The notes beneath the pieces are model-generated. The model saw nothing but the letters and a program-made list of their open reading frames with translations. It was not told where the DNA came from and searched no databases. A stretch of 64,000 nt of DNA from Apis mellifera. Lineage: Eukaryota; Arthropoda; Insecta; Hymenoptera; Apidae. Shown piece by piece: positions 13,081 through 25,100 of the stretch (within the stretch, counting starts at the first letter, position 1; each line of letters begins with the position of its first letter). The stretch spans positions 11,965,229-12,029,228 of the forward strand of contig NC_037645.1 in assembly GCF_003254395.2 (NCBI RefSeq), read 5' to 3'. Both the position numbers and the translations under genes were made by a program.

Positions 13081-16000
13081 TGAATCTTGTTGAGAAAAAT
13101 ATCGAAAAGATAAAAAGCATAGAATTTAATTTTTGAATTTATTTTTTCAATATATTGAACTCAATCATGAAAAAAAAGTTTTTTTATGAAGGTACATATT
13201 TAAAATTATCTATGAAAGATAATTCATAGATTTTTCCGATATAATTTTTATATAAAAGTGTAAAATTATATTTATATGAATATAAAAAATATATAAAACA
13301 TTTATTTTGAAAACATTAATTATTTATATATTTTGATTTATATTTTGTTTATGTTATTATCATATCATGTATTAAAATTGTGTTAAAAAAGTCATTAAAA
13401 AATTTATTTATAATTACTATTTTACTTTTTTCAAATTAGAATATTAATATTTCTTTTTTTTTTCATTCTCAAATAAAATTCTAATTATATTAAATTGAAT
13501 AATTATAATATTGATAATTATTTTATATAATTCTACTCCTTGTTAATTGACAGAGATTTAACATACTTATATTTAACTTGTTGTTATCTTTAATTATGTC
13601 ATTAATTTGTCGAAATTTTTGCAAAACAATAGAATACTTTGAAATAGACATTGTACTTCACTACTGAAACCATGAATGGTGATAAGAGGTACGAAAGCGT
13701 TATTCACTCGAAGAATACTTATGTATAAGAGATATTACGAAGCACACAAGGAATATCACGAGAACAATTGCAAGAATTACTAAGAATTACTGCGTTGAAA
13801 CTTTATAAAATAGTAATCAAGAACAGAGGGAATGGATACTTTGAAAAAGATTGTCTGAACTGCGCAGGACAGTTATTACGTGTAAATTAATTATACAAAA
13901 CGAAACGTGTTTTTTAGTTTCATAGTAGTACTAATAGAATAATACGATTTTTTTTTGATAAATAATAATTTTTAATAAATCACTATTTTTTCGAATTTAA
14001 TATTTTTGTTTTTAATTTTCAAAAAAGAATTTTTCTTCCATTATTTTTTTTTATATTAAAATATCAATTTTTTTTACATATATCTATCTTTTTTTATTGT
14101 TCAAAATATAATTGAATTTTGTATTGATTAATTATTAATTATTTAGTGTTGAAAAAATAGTGTTGAAATTTAATATAATCAAGAATTTGAGAAAGTAATA
14201 AAATTTAAAAATTTAATAAATATATTATTTAATATTAAATCTTATATTATTTAAACATTAAATTTTTTAAATTTATATAAACAAATAAAATAAAGATATA
14301 GTAATAAAGACATAAAAAAATCATGTGAACACATCATGAAGTCTAAAAAAAATAATATTTATACTCATGCAGTACTTATTTCAACAGGTGATTCGATAAT
14401 TACAAATCGATATATTATTATTGTACAAATGCATCCCAAATCAGTAATATATGAATATTGGAAACTGAAAGCAGAAAAAAGTGATATAATTTTTTTTAGT
14501 TTTTAAAAAAAAATATACAAATGAATCATGGCATACGAATTTTATTATATTTATGATAAAAAATTGCATTATGAATTTAATTGTTCTACACTTTTACCAT
14601 TCTTTTTACACATTTTTAGCATGCACTGTATAATAAATTCATATAAAAAAATCTTATAAATTTGATTTTCTCTCATTGTTATTTTAATAATTGTCAAAAT
14701 TCATGTGAATGGAAGGATATTTGATGTATATATTATATACAAAAATTTATTTTGTATTTTTATAATCTTTTATATTATTTTTTTATATTTTATTATAGCA
14801 ATATAATAAATTCTTTTTGGAAACAGCTATTAAATATGTTTAGAATATATAGCATCAAAAAAATATTTTCACATAATAAATGTAATTAATTTTAATTTAA
14901 TATTTTTAATTATAAATGTAATTATTTATATATGCAAATATTTAATATAAATATAATATAATATAATATATTTTAATAACTTGTATTTATTAATACGAAT
15001 GAAATCGTTTAATTTTTATTCTTTGATAAAACTTTTTTTCGTATCACCTTTTTAAATATAATTAACTGTTGTATCATTAGTTATCTACGAATGATAAGAT
15101 ACTTTTGATATAATCGATTAACTTAGTTTCTAAATTTACATGTAAAAATTAGATCAGAAATAAAATTTAAATTATAAACATTAAGAACATAAAGAATATA
15201 TTTAATAATATATTTAATAATATAATTATATTAATATTTATTTCTATAATATAATTTTTAAATTAATATTCAATATTATTATAATTATAAAATTAATGTT
15301 TTATAAAATTATTTTAATAATTATTCTATTTATATAAAATTTCAAAATATAATATAAATATGATCATAAATATAAATATAGATCATGTTACCAGCGAAGA
15401 TTGAATCAATTATTATATTTTTATTTTCATTACAATGTTACATATATATAAATTAAAAATAAAAATCTAAAAATTGCAAAATTATTGATCATATAAGTTA
15501 TATCTATTTTTATAACTATTTTTCATATAAACTTATAGTTAAAATATTTTAACATGATTATAAATAATAGTATATATAATATAATATAAATAATAATATA
15601 AATAAAAATATATATTAATTATATTTATTATAATGATTTTTTTAAATGCATGAATTAACAATAAAAGTTCAAAAAAATGTTAAATTAACTAATATATTCG
15701 TAAAATCACACGGTTTTAAAACAAACCGTAAAAAATATGCAATTTATTTTCAGAATATTTTATAAACATTTAAAAGTTGTATTATAAATGTATTATAAAT
15801 ATTTGAATTATATGAATGTATTATAAATATTTCATTAAAAACTCTTCAAAATATTATAAATTTAAATATATTAGATATTTAAAATTTAAACAACATCTAA
15901 CAATCTTATTAATAATAATTTTTGAAAAATAATAATAAGAAATATTTATCAGATTGATCTAAATTTTATATGATTCCATTTGGTTACTTTTGTTATTTAT

Positions 16001-16941
16001 TGATAAATTAACAATAAATTTTGTACAAGAATATTTGCATTAACTTTTTTTTCGTTTTTTATTTTTTTTAAATAAAAAAATATTAAAAAATTTTTTTGAA
16101 TTAATAATATCGATTTCGTAAATATTAATATTTAATATATATCGAAGTTCTTTTATAGAAAATATATATCCTTTGTACACATTTTTTAACAAAATATTAA
16201 TAGTTTTATTTTTTTTTTTTTTATTACAATAATATAATTAAAGATTAATACTATTTTTCGAACTCAAATTTGTAAATATAGATAAATATAGATAAATAAT
16301 GTACGAAAAATAAAGATAGGATGAAAATCGTGAAATCAATGCTATAAATAAGACATATGTTAAGAAGAAGAACAATCATAAGAAAATGATAGAGAAAATA
16401 AGAATTGATTATCAATATTATTTTTTCAATATTTAAGATATCTCTTTAAAAAATTATTTTTTTAAAATATTCAAAAGATAGCACTAATTGTCAATTTTTA
16501 TTTTACCTTGTTTATGAAGAGATATCTTACATATTCAAAAAATAACATTAATAAATAAATTAATAAATTGCTATTTTATGTATAAATTTTTGCTTTATAT
16601 TTAAGATTTTTCTTGATTGACTGCAGATATTATTTATAAGAGTTTATTAGATTATTTATTGAAATTTCATAAGTCAAGTTCAAATTTTAAATATATATAT
16701 TTTTTAATTTATTTACATCAGTAATAAAAATATTATATAAGTTTATACATTAAATGTTTCATTTAAAAAATATATAGTAATAATATTTTATATATATTTT
16801 TATAATTCATAATTTTTTAACAACTTACTTGAAATATATATTATAATCTATGTAACTCTTCTTTTATTTTTTTTAAATACAAAATTAAATACAAAACAAC
16901 TATTTACAAAATATATATTATAAATTATTAATATGTTATTG
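13081..16941. other. very AT-rich intergenic DNA
   Basis: No coding potential is visible; the stretch is mostly A/T homopolymers and TA-rich words. It contains the decayed MITE-like copy at about 16393-16556 and also holds the 3' flank of the TRAIP-like gene. I see nothing else in it. Confidence 0.6.
16393..16556. mobile_element. decayed copy of a MITE-like dispersed repeat
   Basis: Long matched segments are shared, in the same orientation, with the element at 38461-38634. They include the block around AGATAGCRCTAATT, TCAATTTTTATT, and TTGTTTATGAAGAGATAT. The left end (AGAAAATAAGAATTGATTA) resembles the left terminal repeat of the other copy, while the right terminal repeat has decayed. There is no coding sequence. 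Confidence 0.6.
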
Positions 16942-18758
16942 TTAATTAATAATATAAGTTGAATCAATTTTTAATTTTTTAGCTTTACTTCCAGTATCTA
17001 TTATTTTCTTTGTTTTGCTTTTAGAAGGATGAGGAAATTGTTCAATTTTTGAATGTCCTCCCAAACCATTATATACAATATTATTAATTTCTATATTTTC
17101 CTAAATCGATAATCTTTATAAGTAAAAAAAAAATATATATATACATACATTGCTAATATATACTATTTTTAAAATTATTATATACATTCTTACATTTTTA
17201 GTGTATGTTTCTTGAATTCTTGGTTTTTTTGTAAGAATTGAAGAATTTAATTTTATTGTACTATTTTTCTGAAATGCTGTATGCTGTTTTAAAGTAAATA
17301 CTCCTCTTGATTTTACTGGAAGATATGGGGAATCTATTTCAATTTTCTAAAAAAAAATTATATATATGAATAATAAAAAAAAACTTAACTGTGTAATATA
17401 TTACAATAAATTATTTTTACTGTAATAGATTGATTTTTCTCTTTTGAATTTATATCTTCTTCTTTACTTTTTGTCTTATTATTTATATTTTCAATTTTAT
17501 CTTGTTTAATATCATTGTTTGAATTATTAATTAAAATATCTTCTGTTTTTGAATTAGAGTTTATTGATTTTTTTATTGAAGATATTTCTTCTTCCATTTT
17601 TGCAAGCTTATTTTGTAAACAAATTTTTTCAGTTTCACAAACCATTATATCTTCTTCGAGTTTCCTATAAATAATATATAATAATAAATCCAATTCTTCA
17701 ATGAATTTAATTTTTTAATATTAATAAAATTATATACATTCTCTTGCTATATTCCTGAGATAAGGAATTTCGTTCCATTGAGACTCTAGTAAGTTCTTGT
17801 TGTAAACTTCTTAGATTACTTCTTAATTCTCTTCTTTTATTTAAACTAATTGTCATTTGTCTAAATGTAGAATAAGAAAATATTTTTTTAATGTAACAGA
17901 GAAAAATATAATAATAAGATATAAAATATGTAAAATATAAATCATATTCAATTACCTTTTCATCACAGATATATATGTAATCAATGTACTAGGATCATTT
18001 GTTCTTGATATCATCTCATCTACATCTTCTATTGAAGCTTCAAGTAAGATTTTTATACTTAAACAAAAAATATATTTATTAAATAATATTTAAATAAAAT
18101 ACAATAAAATGCTATAAATTTGCACATACTTTTTATAATTTTCAACATTTTTTTGTAACTGTTCCAATTCTTTTTTTATTTTTTCTATTTCTAAATTTTG
18201 TTCTTTAAAATATTTAATTTGTTCTTTCAGAGCATAAATAGTGCTAGTTTTCTCTTTTATTTCTTTCTCTGTTTTTCCTACTTCTTGTTTTAATCCTTTT
18301 TTTTGTTTCTCTAATGTTTCAATCTTTTCCATATAATGTTTAATATCTTTCTCTTTTAACATAAGTTGAAAATTTAATTTATCAATTTTGTCTTGTAAAG
18401 AATATGTATCTTCACTAATAGCATCACTATTGGCAAAATTAAAATATATTCTATGAATTTTATTGAGTGTAGTCCTTTCTCTACAATGTGGACAAGTTTT
18501 GGATCTGCATAAAAAAAAATTAATAAATTTATAATAATTGAATATTTTTTTAGATAGAGAATACCTAATAAATATTATTATTTATAAATAAAAATTTTAT
18601 TCATTCATGAAAATTTAAATTAAATTTTATTTATTAGATTTTTACCTTTCTAACCATTGAGTTACACAAGCAAAATGAAAAATATGTCCACATGGTGTAT
18701 AAAAAACATCATCAGAAGGTATTAATAAATCACTACATATTACACAGATAATATTCAT
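16942..18758 (-). CDS. TRAIP: TRAIP/NOPO-like RING-type E3 ubiquitin ligase (7 exons, 422 aa)
   Basis: Exons on the minus strand are 18758-18646, 18504-18130, 18057-17956, 17860-17738, 17664-17421, 17346-17194 and 17100-16942. All have GT-AG borders and consistent phases, giving 422 residues, similar to the family's usual length. An N-terminal RING starts CVICSDLL, continues PCGHIFHFAC and closes TCPHCRER (about residues 5-46). A long Lys/Glu-rich coiled coil follows (about 60-290). The C-terminus keeps DSPYLPVKSRGVF and YNGLGGHSK, which I recognise as TRAIP/NOPO-like. Family members are nuclear E3 ligases acting in DNA-damage and replication-stress responses, and in TNF-receptor-associated signalling in vertebrates. 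The first intron splits the RING between its two halves. It is divergent from AHSA1, about 2.4 kb away. Domain and family are clear; strict orthology is inferred. Confidence 0.88.
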
Positions 18759-21163
18759 TTTATATATAATATTAATATAATTAATACTTAAATGTAAATA
18801 TTTAGAAATAAACGTATGTACTCTATCTAATTAAAAATTGTCACCAGTTTGGAATGAATATTGTTATGTATCTTAACCAAACTTTGTCATAATGTAATTA
18901 TCATTTATTAAATTAAATATGTTGACTTAATTTGAAGTAAATTCGATATAAATTTTTTTAACTTTAAATATTAATATATAAAAATTCAAAATTAAACATT
19001 TCAAACTAACCGTTATATATAATGCCATCTACATATCGTTCAATTACTTAAAATATTGAAAATGTCTGAAAAATAAATATCACGTGATAGATATTGTAAT
19101 TTCGGTTATTCACTAGCATAATATTGGTACCAAAATTGAAATTAACTATATCACTATCATTGTATAAAATGACACTAATTTTTATTTTTTACAATTGTTT
19201 TTTACAAGCTGTATTTATGAATTTTTATTTTTAATTCTATTGCATTAAACTTTAGTTTTAAAAACTTAAATTGTTGAACTTTTTTAAAATGTTTTTATAT
19301 ATTTTAAGAAATTCGAAATAACGTAGAATCCGAAAATAATAAATTTATACTTTATATTATATTATATTATATTATGTTATATTATATTATATTATATTAT
19401 AATATATTATATTACATTTATATTTAAATGTAAATAAAAAAATTTTTGGAATTGAGTGTTTCAAAAATTTTCATGCAAAATTAGAAATTTTTAAAAATTT
19501 TCGCTAGTTACGTAACACTTATTGGATTTTTATCAAATTTTATTTAAATTTGATGCATGCTAGTGCTTTTATCTTCCAAATATATTGAAAAATTTGACAT
19601 AATATAATTAAAAAAATTAAATTTTACATATCCAAATTTAAAAATACATGTAAAAAATATAACTATCCAAAAATTTGATTTTTTCAAATTTATTCTTATA
19701 ATTTTTATTTATGTTTTTACTAACAATAAATAATTTTTAAATAAATTAATATATAAAAGATAGTTTTTTATTTTATATATCAGAAATGTGGATTTAATTA
19801 TGATTTCCCTAGATTTTGATCACATGTTTGTATTTACATCCGGTGACTTTTTAAACATATATGTTGATGATGTAACATATCATTTTAAAAATCACTAAAA
19901 TTTTAGTTTTCTAATTTAGAGTTAACTAACTTTTTTATTTCAATAATAATTAACAATTAATTTAAATAAATTTAACATAATTGTTTTAAAATAGATAAAC
20001 AAAATATAATATTAATAAGTAGGTAAACAAAATATTAAATGCAATTCATTGTTTTTTTCTATAAAAAGTTACAATATTAATTAAATTATTTATTTATTAA
20101 AATATATAATATTTTTATAGATAATAGTAAAATAATTTGTGTTTTTAATTAAATAAAAACGTATTCTAAATATTTAGAATTATTATAAATAACTAGAAAA
20201 CTAGAAAAATATTTTAAATTAAGTTATAATTTTTTGATATTGAAAACGCATCTTTAATATTTTAAATGTTAAAACAATTTGTGTTATAAGTACTTACAAC
20301 AATAATGTGTAATTTTTAAAACATAACAAAAAAGTTAAGTATAAATATTTCTGTCATGAAAAATCGATATTTTAAAAAATATTTATAAATATAGAAATAT
20401 ATAGAAATATAGAATTTAAAAACTTACATTTTGACTAAAATATTCTATTAATATCGAAATAATTAAAGAATCTGTAAGTGAGAAATGTATCTATTCATTC
20501 AAATATTATATTATTAAAATTAAATATATATAATATATTTTTAAATTAATATTCTTTTCTTTATAAAAATTAATTCATTAATAATCATTTAATTTTAAAT
20601 ATTGCGATATTTTATTTATTATTCATTTTATCATATATATATTTCAAAAGGAAAGATTCATTAAAATTTAGTATTATGTTGTGACATTAAATTGTTCAAT
20701 AAAATCTGTATTTGAATGATGCAAAAACAAATTAGTATTTATAAATATTATAATTAATAATATATATATATATAATTCTTTTTATAATCCTATATGAAAT
20801 AATATAATCCTATATAAAATGAAATAAGGAATAAAGATTGAAAATAAATTTATTCTTTTTATGATATGAGTAAATAATAATTATTGTAATTTATAATTAT
20901 TTATATTTTAATTACTTATATTTTTTCAAAGAAAATTTCAATTTTTTTATCAATCAAATTTAATATATTTAATATTTTTTTAATAAGATTTTAATAATGT
21001 ATTTTATAACATGACATTTATTGATATTTAATTTTATATAATAAACTTGTATCATTTGAGATTGTATCATTTGACTATTACATAATCATTTATTCTTTAG
21101 ATATTTATTATTCAATATATTTTCAAATTTAGTTTCCTATCTAAAATAATTTTATTATCATAC
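18759..21163. other. AT-rich intergenic region between TRAIP-like gene and AHSA1
   Basis: This is the divergent spacer holding the TRAIP-like promoter on the left and the AHSA1 upstream region on the right. It has no coding potential. An (ATATT)n-type tract lies at about 19352-19420. Confidence 0.6.
19352..19420. repeat. (ATATT)n pentanucleotide repeat
   Basis: Tandem TATAT/ATATT units run for about 70 bp with a single G interruption and a phase slip near the end. Confidence 0.8.
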
Positions 21164-21189
21164 GTTCATGAAATTTCTAGAAAGGTTCT
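21164..21189. promoter_or_regulatory. heat shock element array upstream of AHSA1
   Basis: Four contiguous pentamers GTTCA-TGAAA-TTTCT-AGAAA alternate nTTCn and nGAAn exactly as in a canonical HSF-binding element. After a one-base slip, GTTCT adds a fifth. The array lies about 225 bp upstream of the TATA-like box and about 280 bp upstream of the first 5'-UTR donor of AHSA1. Because AHSA1 encodes an Hsp90 co-chaperone, heat-inducible control by HSF is the obvious inference. Confidence 0.7.
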
Positions 21190-21389
21190 ATATCCCCTCC
21201 ACTATAACTTTGTTTCCTTAGTAATTTCGAGTTTCATGTGGAAGGTTGCGGTTTTCACGTTATTTATTTGTCCAAAAGAATTTTTACATTGAACGGATTC
21301 CGCATCTTTAAAAAAAACAGTAATTTTTTTTATAAAACAATGTATTAAGTACTTAAATAAGTTTTAATTGATAATAAAATCGAATTGTA

Positions 21390-21397
21390 TATAAATA
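21390..21397 (+). promoter_or_regulatory. TATA-like box of AHSA1
   Basis: TATAAATA sits about 50 bp upstream of a strong 5'-UTR donor (TTTG|GTAAGTG, exon ending at 21448). A start site about 25-30 bp downstream of the box would give a first non-coding exon of roughly 21420-21448. In AT-rich DNA a TATA match alone is weak; the adjacent donor and the upstream HSE support it. Confidence 0.45.
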
Positions 21398-22111
21398 GAG
21401 AGTGATTGACAAGATTTTCTTCTAGCCGATATAGTTTTCGAAAATTTGGTAAGTGAAATATAACTAAATAATATTATATTTAGACTATATAAAATAATTT
21501 GAATTGAAAATGTTTATGGAATAACAATAAATTGTAAGTAAAATTATTTCATACTTTATCTAAACTTATTTTTATTGAAATGAAAATGAACTGTGTTTCC
21601 GGTTTCGTTTCTCTTACGTTTAATTATTTTTAATATAATTTATATTATACTATTTTTCTTAACAGTTTCAAAGTGATAAAAAATTAAATGATTTCTTTTC
21701 GAAAATTAAAAAAAATTTTGAATTAATTTACTTATTAATATTTAATAGTTTATTCTATTGTATTTTAATCTTATTTATAATATTTCTTAATTTCGTTTAT
21801 AATTGATATAATGCTTGAATAGAATTAAATTTTTAAAATATTATTAGTATTAGTATTAATTGTAATTTATCAATACAATTTATATTAAAAATATTTTTAA
21901 GTTTATTAAAAATAATATATATTTTATATTAAAATATTATTCATAAGTTTTTATTAAAATCTAATTTAATATTATTTTGTTTTTATAAAATTTTGTTATA
22001 AAATTTTATTTTTTATATTTTTTCATAAAATTATATTAAAAATATATTTTGTCATATTTACTATTAAATGATTTTTTTTTTATGTTTTAGGAATAACTCA
22101 ATTTCAAAGAA

Positions 22112-25100
22112 ATGGCTAAATGGGGTGAAGGAGATCCAAGGTGGATCGTTGAAGAACGACCTGATGCTACTAATGTAAATAATTGGCACTGGTATGACAA
22201 AATATATTTAATTTTTTATTAAAAGATTATTATATCATTACATATATGATTTATATATATCATACATATATTGAGTTAATTAAATATTGATATTTTATAA
22301 ATTTATACATATTTATTTTATATATATAAATTTTATATCCAAAGGGAAATTATATTTTTTTATATTGTAAATTTAATAAATTAATTATTTTTGTAGAACA
22401 TTTTAATTTTTTGAAAATTTTAAAAAATGTTTATATTTTACCTATTAAAATTAATATAATATTTCATATAATAATATTCTTTAAGGACAGAGAAAAATGC
22501 TTGTACTTGGTCCCAAGAGAAAATAAAAGAATTATTTACTAATTTAAAGATGGAAGGAGATGAAGGTTTGCATTTTTTCTTTTATATATTATTATATTAA
22601 AAATATATAATTAATATTTAATAAAATCATAATATATAATAAAGCAAATCATATTAAATTTATAAAAGTAAAATTGATCTTAAATTTAATATGATTGATC
22701 TATTTTAATAATTATTTATAATATATATTTGCATATAATTATAATAAAATTAATTATGATATAAAAAATTATTTATTTATTTACATATTTTTGAAGAAAT
22801 ATATAATTCGTAATATATATAATTTAATTTATCTTTCTGGATGTATTAATTATTTGCATGTTAATTTGTGTTAAAATTAATATGTAATATCAATCTAAAA
22901 AAATTGTATTATTTTTAGCTTCCTGTACAGTAACAGAAGTAGAGAAATGTGAAGGTGAGGCAATGGCAAATAACCGGAAAGGTAAATTAATTTTCTTCTA
23001 TGAATGGAATATTGTTTTGAAATGGAAATCCAATAAAGTATCTGATAAGAAGATTGAGGGTAAAATAAACATTCCAAATCTCTCTGAAGAAAATGAAATT
23101 TCTGAAGTAGATGTAAGTATTTTAAGAAACATAGTTATAAAATATAATTATATATAATTTTAGTTTCATAATCATTTAATTCATATATATTAATTCAATA
23201 TATATTAATTAAAACATAAAATACATATACTTAATTTTTTTAAAGAAAACTTAAATGAATATCAATATATTATTATATTTTTATTTGAAAATTTTCATTA
23301 AATATTATTAATAATTATTTATGTTTTTTAAGTTTATATAATTAATTTTTTTAATTATAATTATTTGATTTATAGATTGAAATTACTTTGGAAGATAGTA
23401 CAGATGAAGGAGAAGCAGTAAAACATTTTCTACATACAAAAGGAAAAGAATTTATTAGAGATAAATTGAAGCAATATATAGTTTCATTAAAAGAAGGTAA
23501 ATTTATTAATAATAATAATAATTTAATAATTTCATTTTTAAATTCATAATTAATATTAATTTTTTTAAAATTTTTTTTTACAAAATTTAGCATTTTGTAA
23601 AAAACAAGTTTATTTTAATTTATACTAATATAATTTTTTTTATAGAATTCACAGTTGGAATGATTTTACCTAAAAAGGATAATGTGAAGGAAAATATTTC
23701 AAATATCACTTCTGGATTTAATGCAAAAGTATGTAATTTATATTATACATATAACATATATTAAATTTTATTCAAAGATTTTCCAAATTTTTAAATTTAT
23801 TGTTTTATTTACATATAATTAATTAATACATAATTAATTATTATAGATGCAAATGAACTCTACTGTAGTTTCATCAAATAATAAAAAAGAATTAGGATGT
23901 AAAATTTCAACAACAACAATTAAGCAACAACAGAAGTTTCAATGTAGGGCCGAAGAATTTTATAACGTTTTTACGTCAGTGGAGGTAAGAATATTTCAAT
24001 TATTAATGATATTTAATGCATTTAAAAATATATAAAGTCGTATTGCGTGTAGAATTTTTATTCATTCAAATTTATTTTATATTTAATGAATTCTTTAAAA
24101 CACAATATTAATTCATCAAATTATTAAAAATTAATAAATCGAAAATTCTAAAACAAGAAAAAAAATAATTATTTAATTATTATGTTATTCATTGTTCATT
24201 ATTTTTTTCTTTTAATTTTTTTTTTTCTATGAGAAAGCTATTATTTTTTCTTGTAAATTTCTATATTTTTAAAAAATACATATATGTACTTTTAATTATA
24301 ATTTTATTTATTTTAATTTTCTATTTATTATAATATTTTTCTTATATATTTCTAATATTTTATTCAATATTGTTACTCTTGTTTTACATTATTTATCTAT
24401 TTTCTTTTTTGAATTTTTAGCATTTTAAAGATTTTTCTTATTTTTAATTTATAAATACTTTATTATTTATATTTTTTTGCAATTTAGCAATTTATTAAAA
24501 CAAATATAATATAAAATTAATTTGATAGGAATATGCAGTGCTGAAATAAAGGTTTAATGAATATGAAGAAAATATATTTATATTAATATTTTGCGTTTTC
24601 GCATTTCAGTTACTTTATTATGGATTGAATATTAATAATATTAATAAAAATATTTAATAAATATTATCGCGCTTGTAAACATAATTACTAATTATATAAT
24701 CTATAATAAAGTTTAATAAAACATTTATATATAAAAGTAAAAAATTTTTATTATTATATATTTTATATAAAATAAAAATTTTTGATTATAATTAATAATT
24801 GTGAATAATGAAATATAATTTTATGTATTAAAATTTAGTTTAAACTGGAAATAACTATTATATGGTGATTTTGAATTAAATTAAAATAAGGTTATTTTAT
24901 TTAAACAAAATTAAATTTTTATTAAGTAAATAATACTTTTCATTATTCTCTATCATTTATTTGATTGATCTATAATTCATAGAAACATTGTATGTATACT
25001 TCTATCTCACCAGGTGCTGCAAATTTTTACATCTATTACAATGAATAGAAATAAATCACAAAAGATTGTCATCTTTGATAGTTTCAATAAAAATATATAC

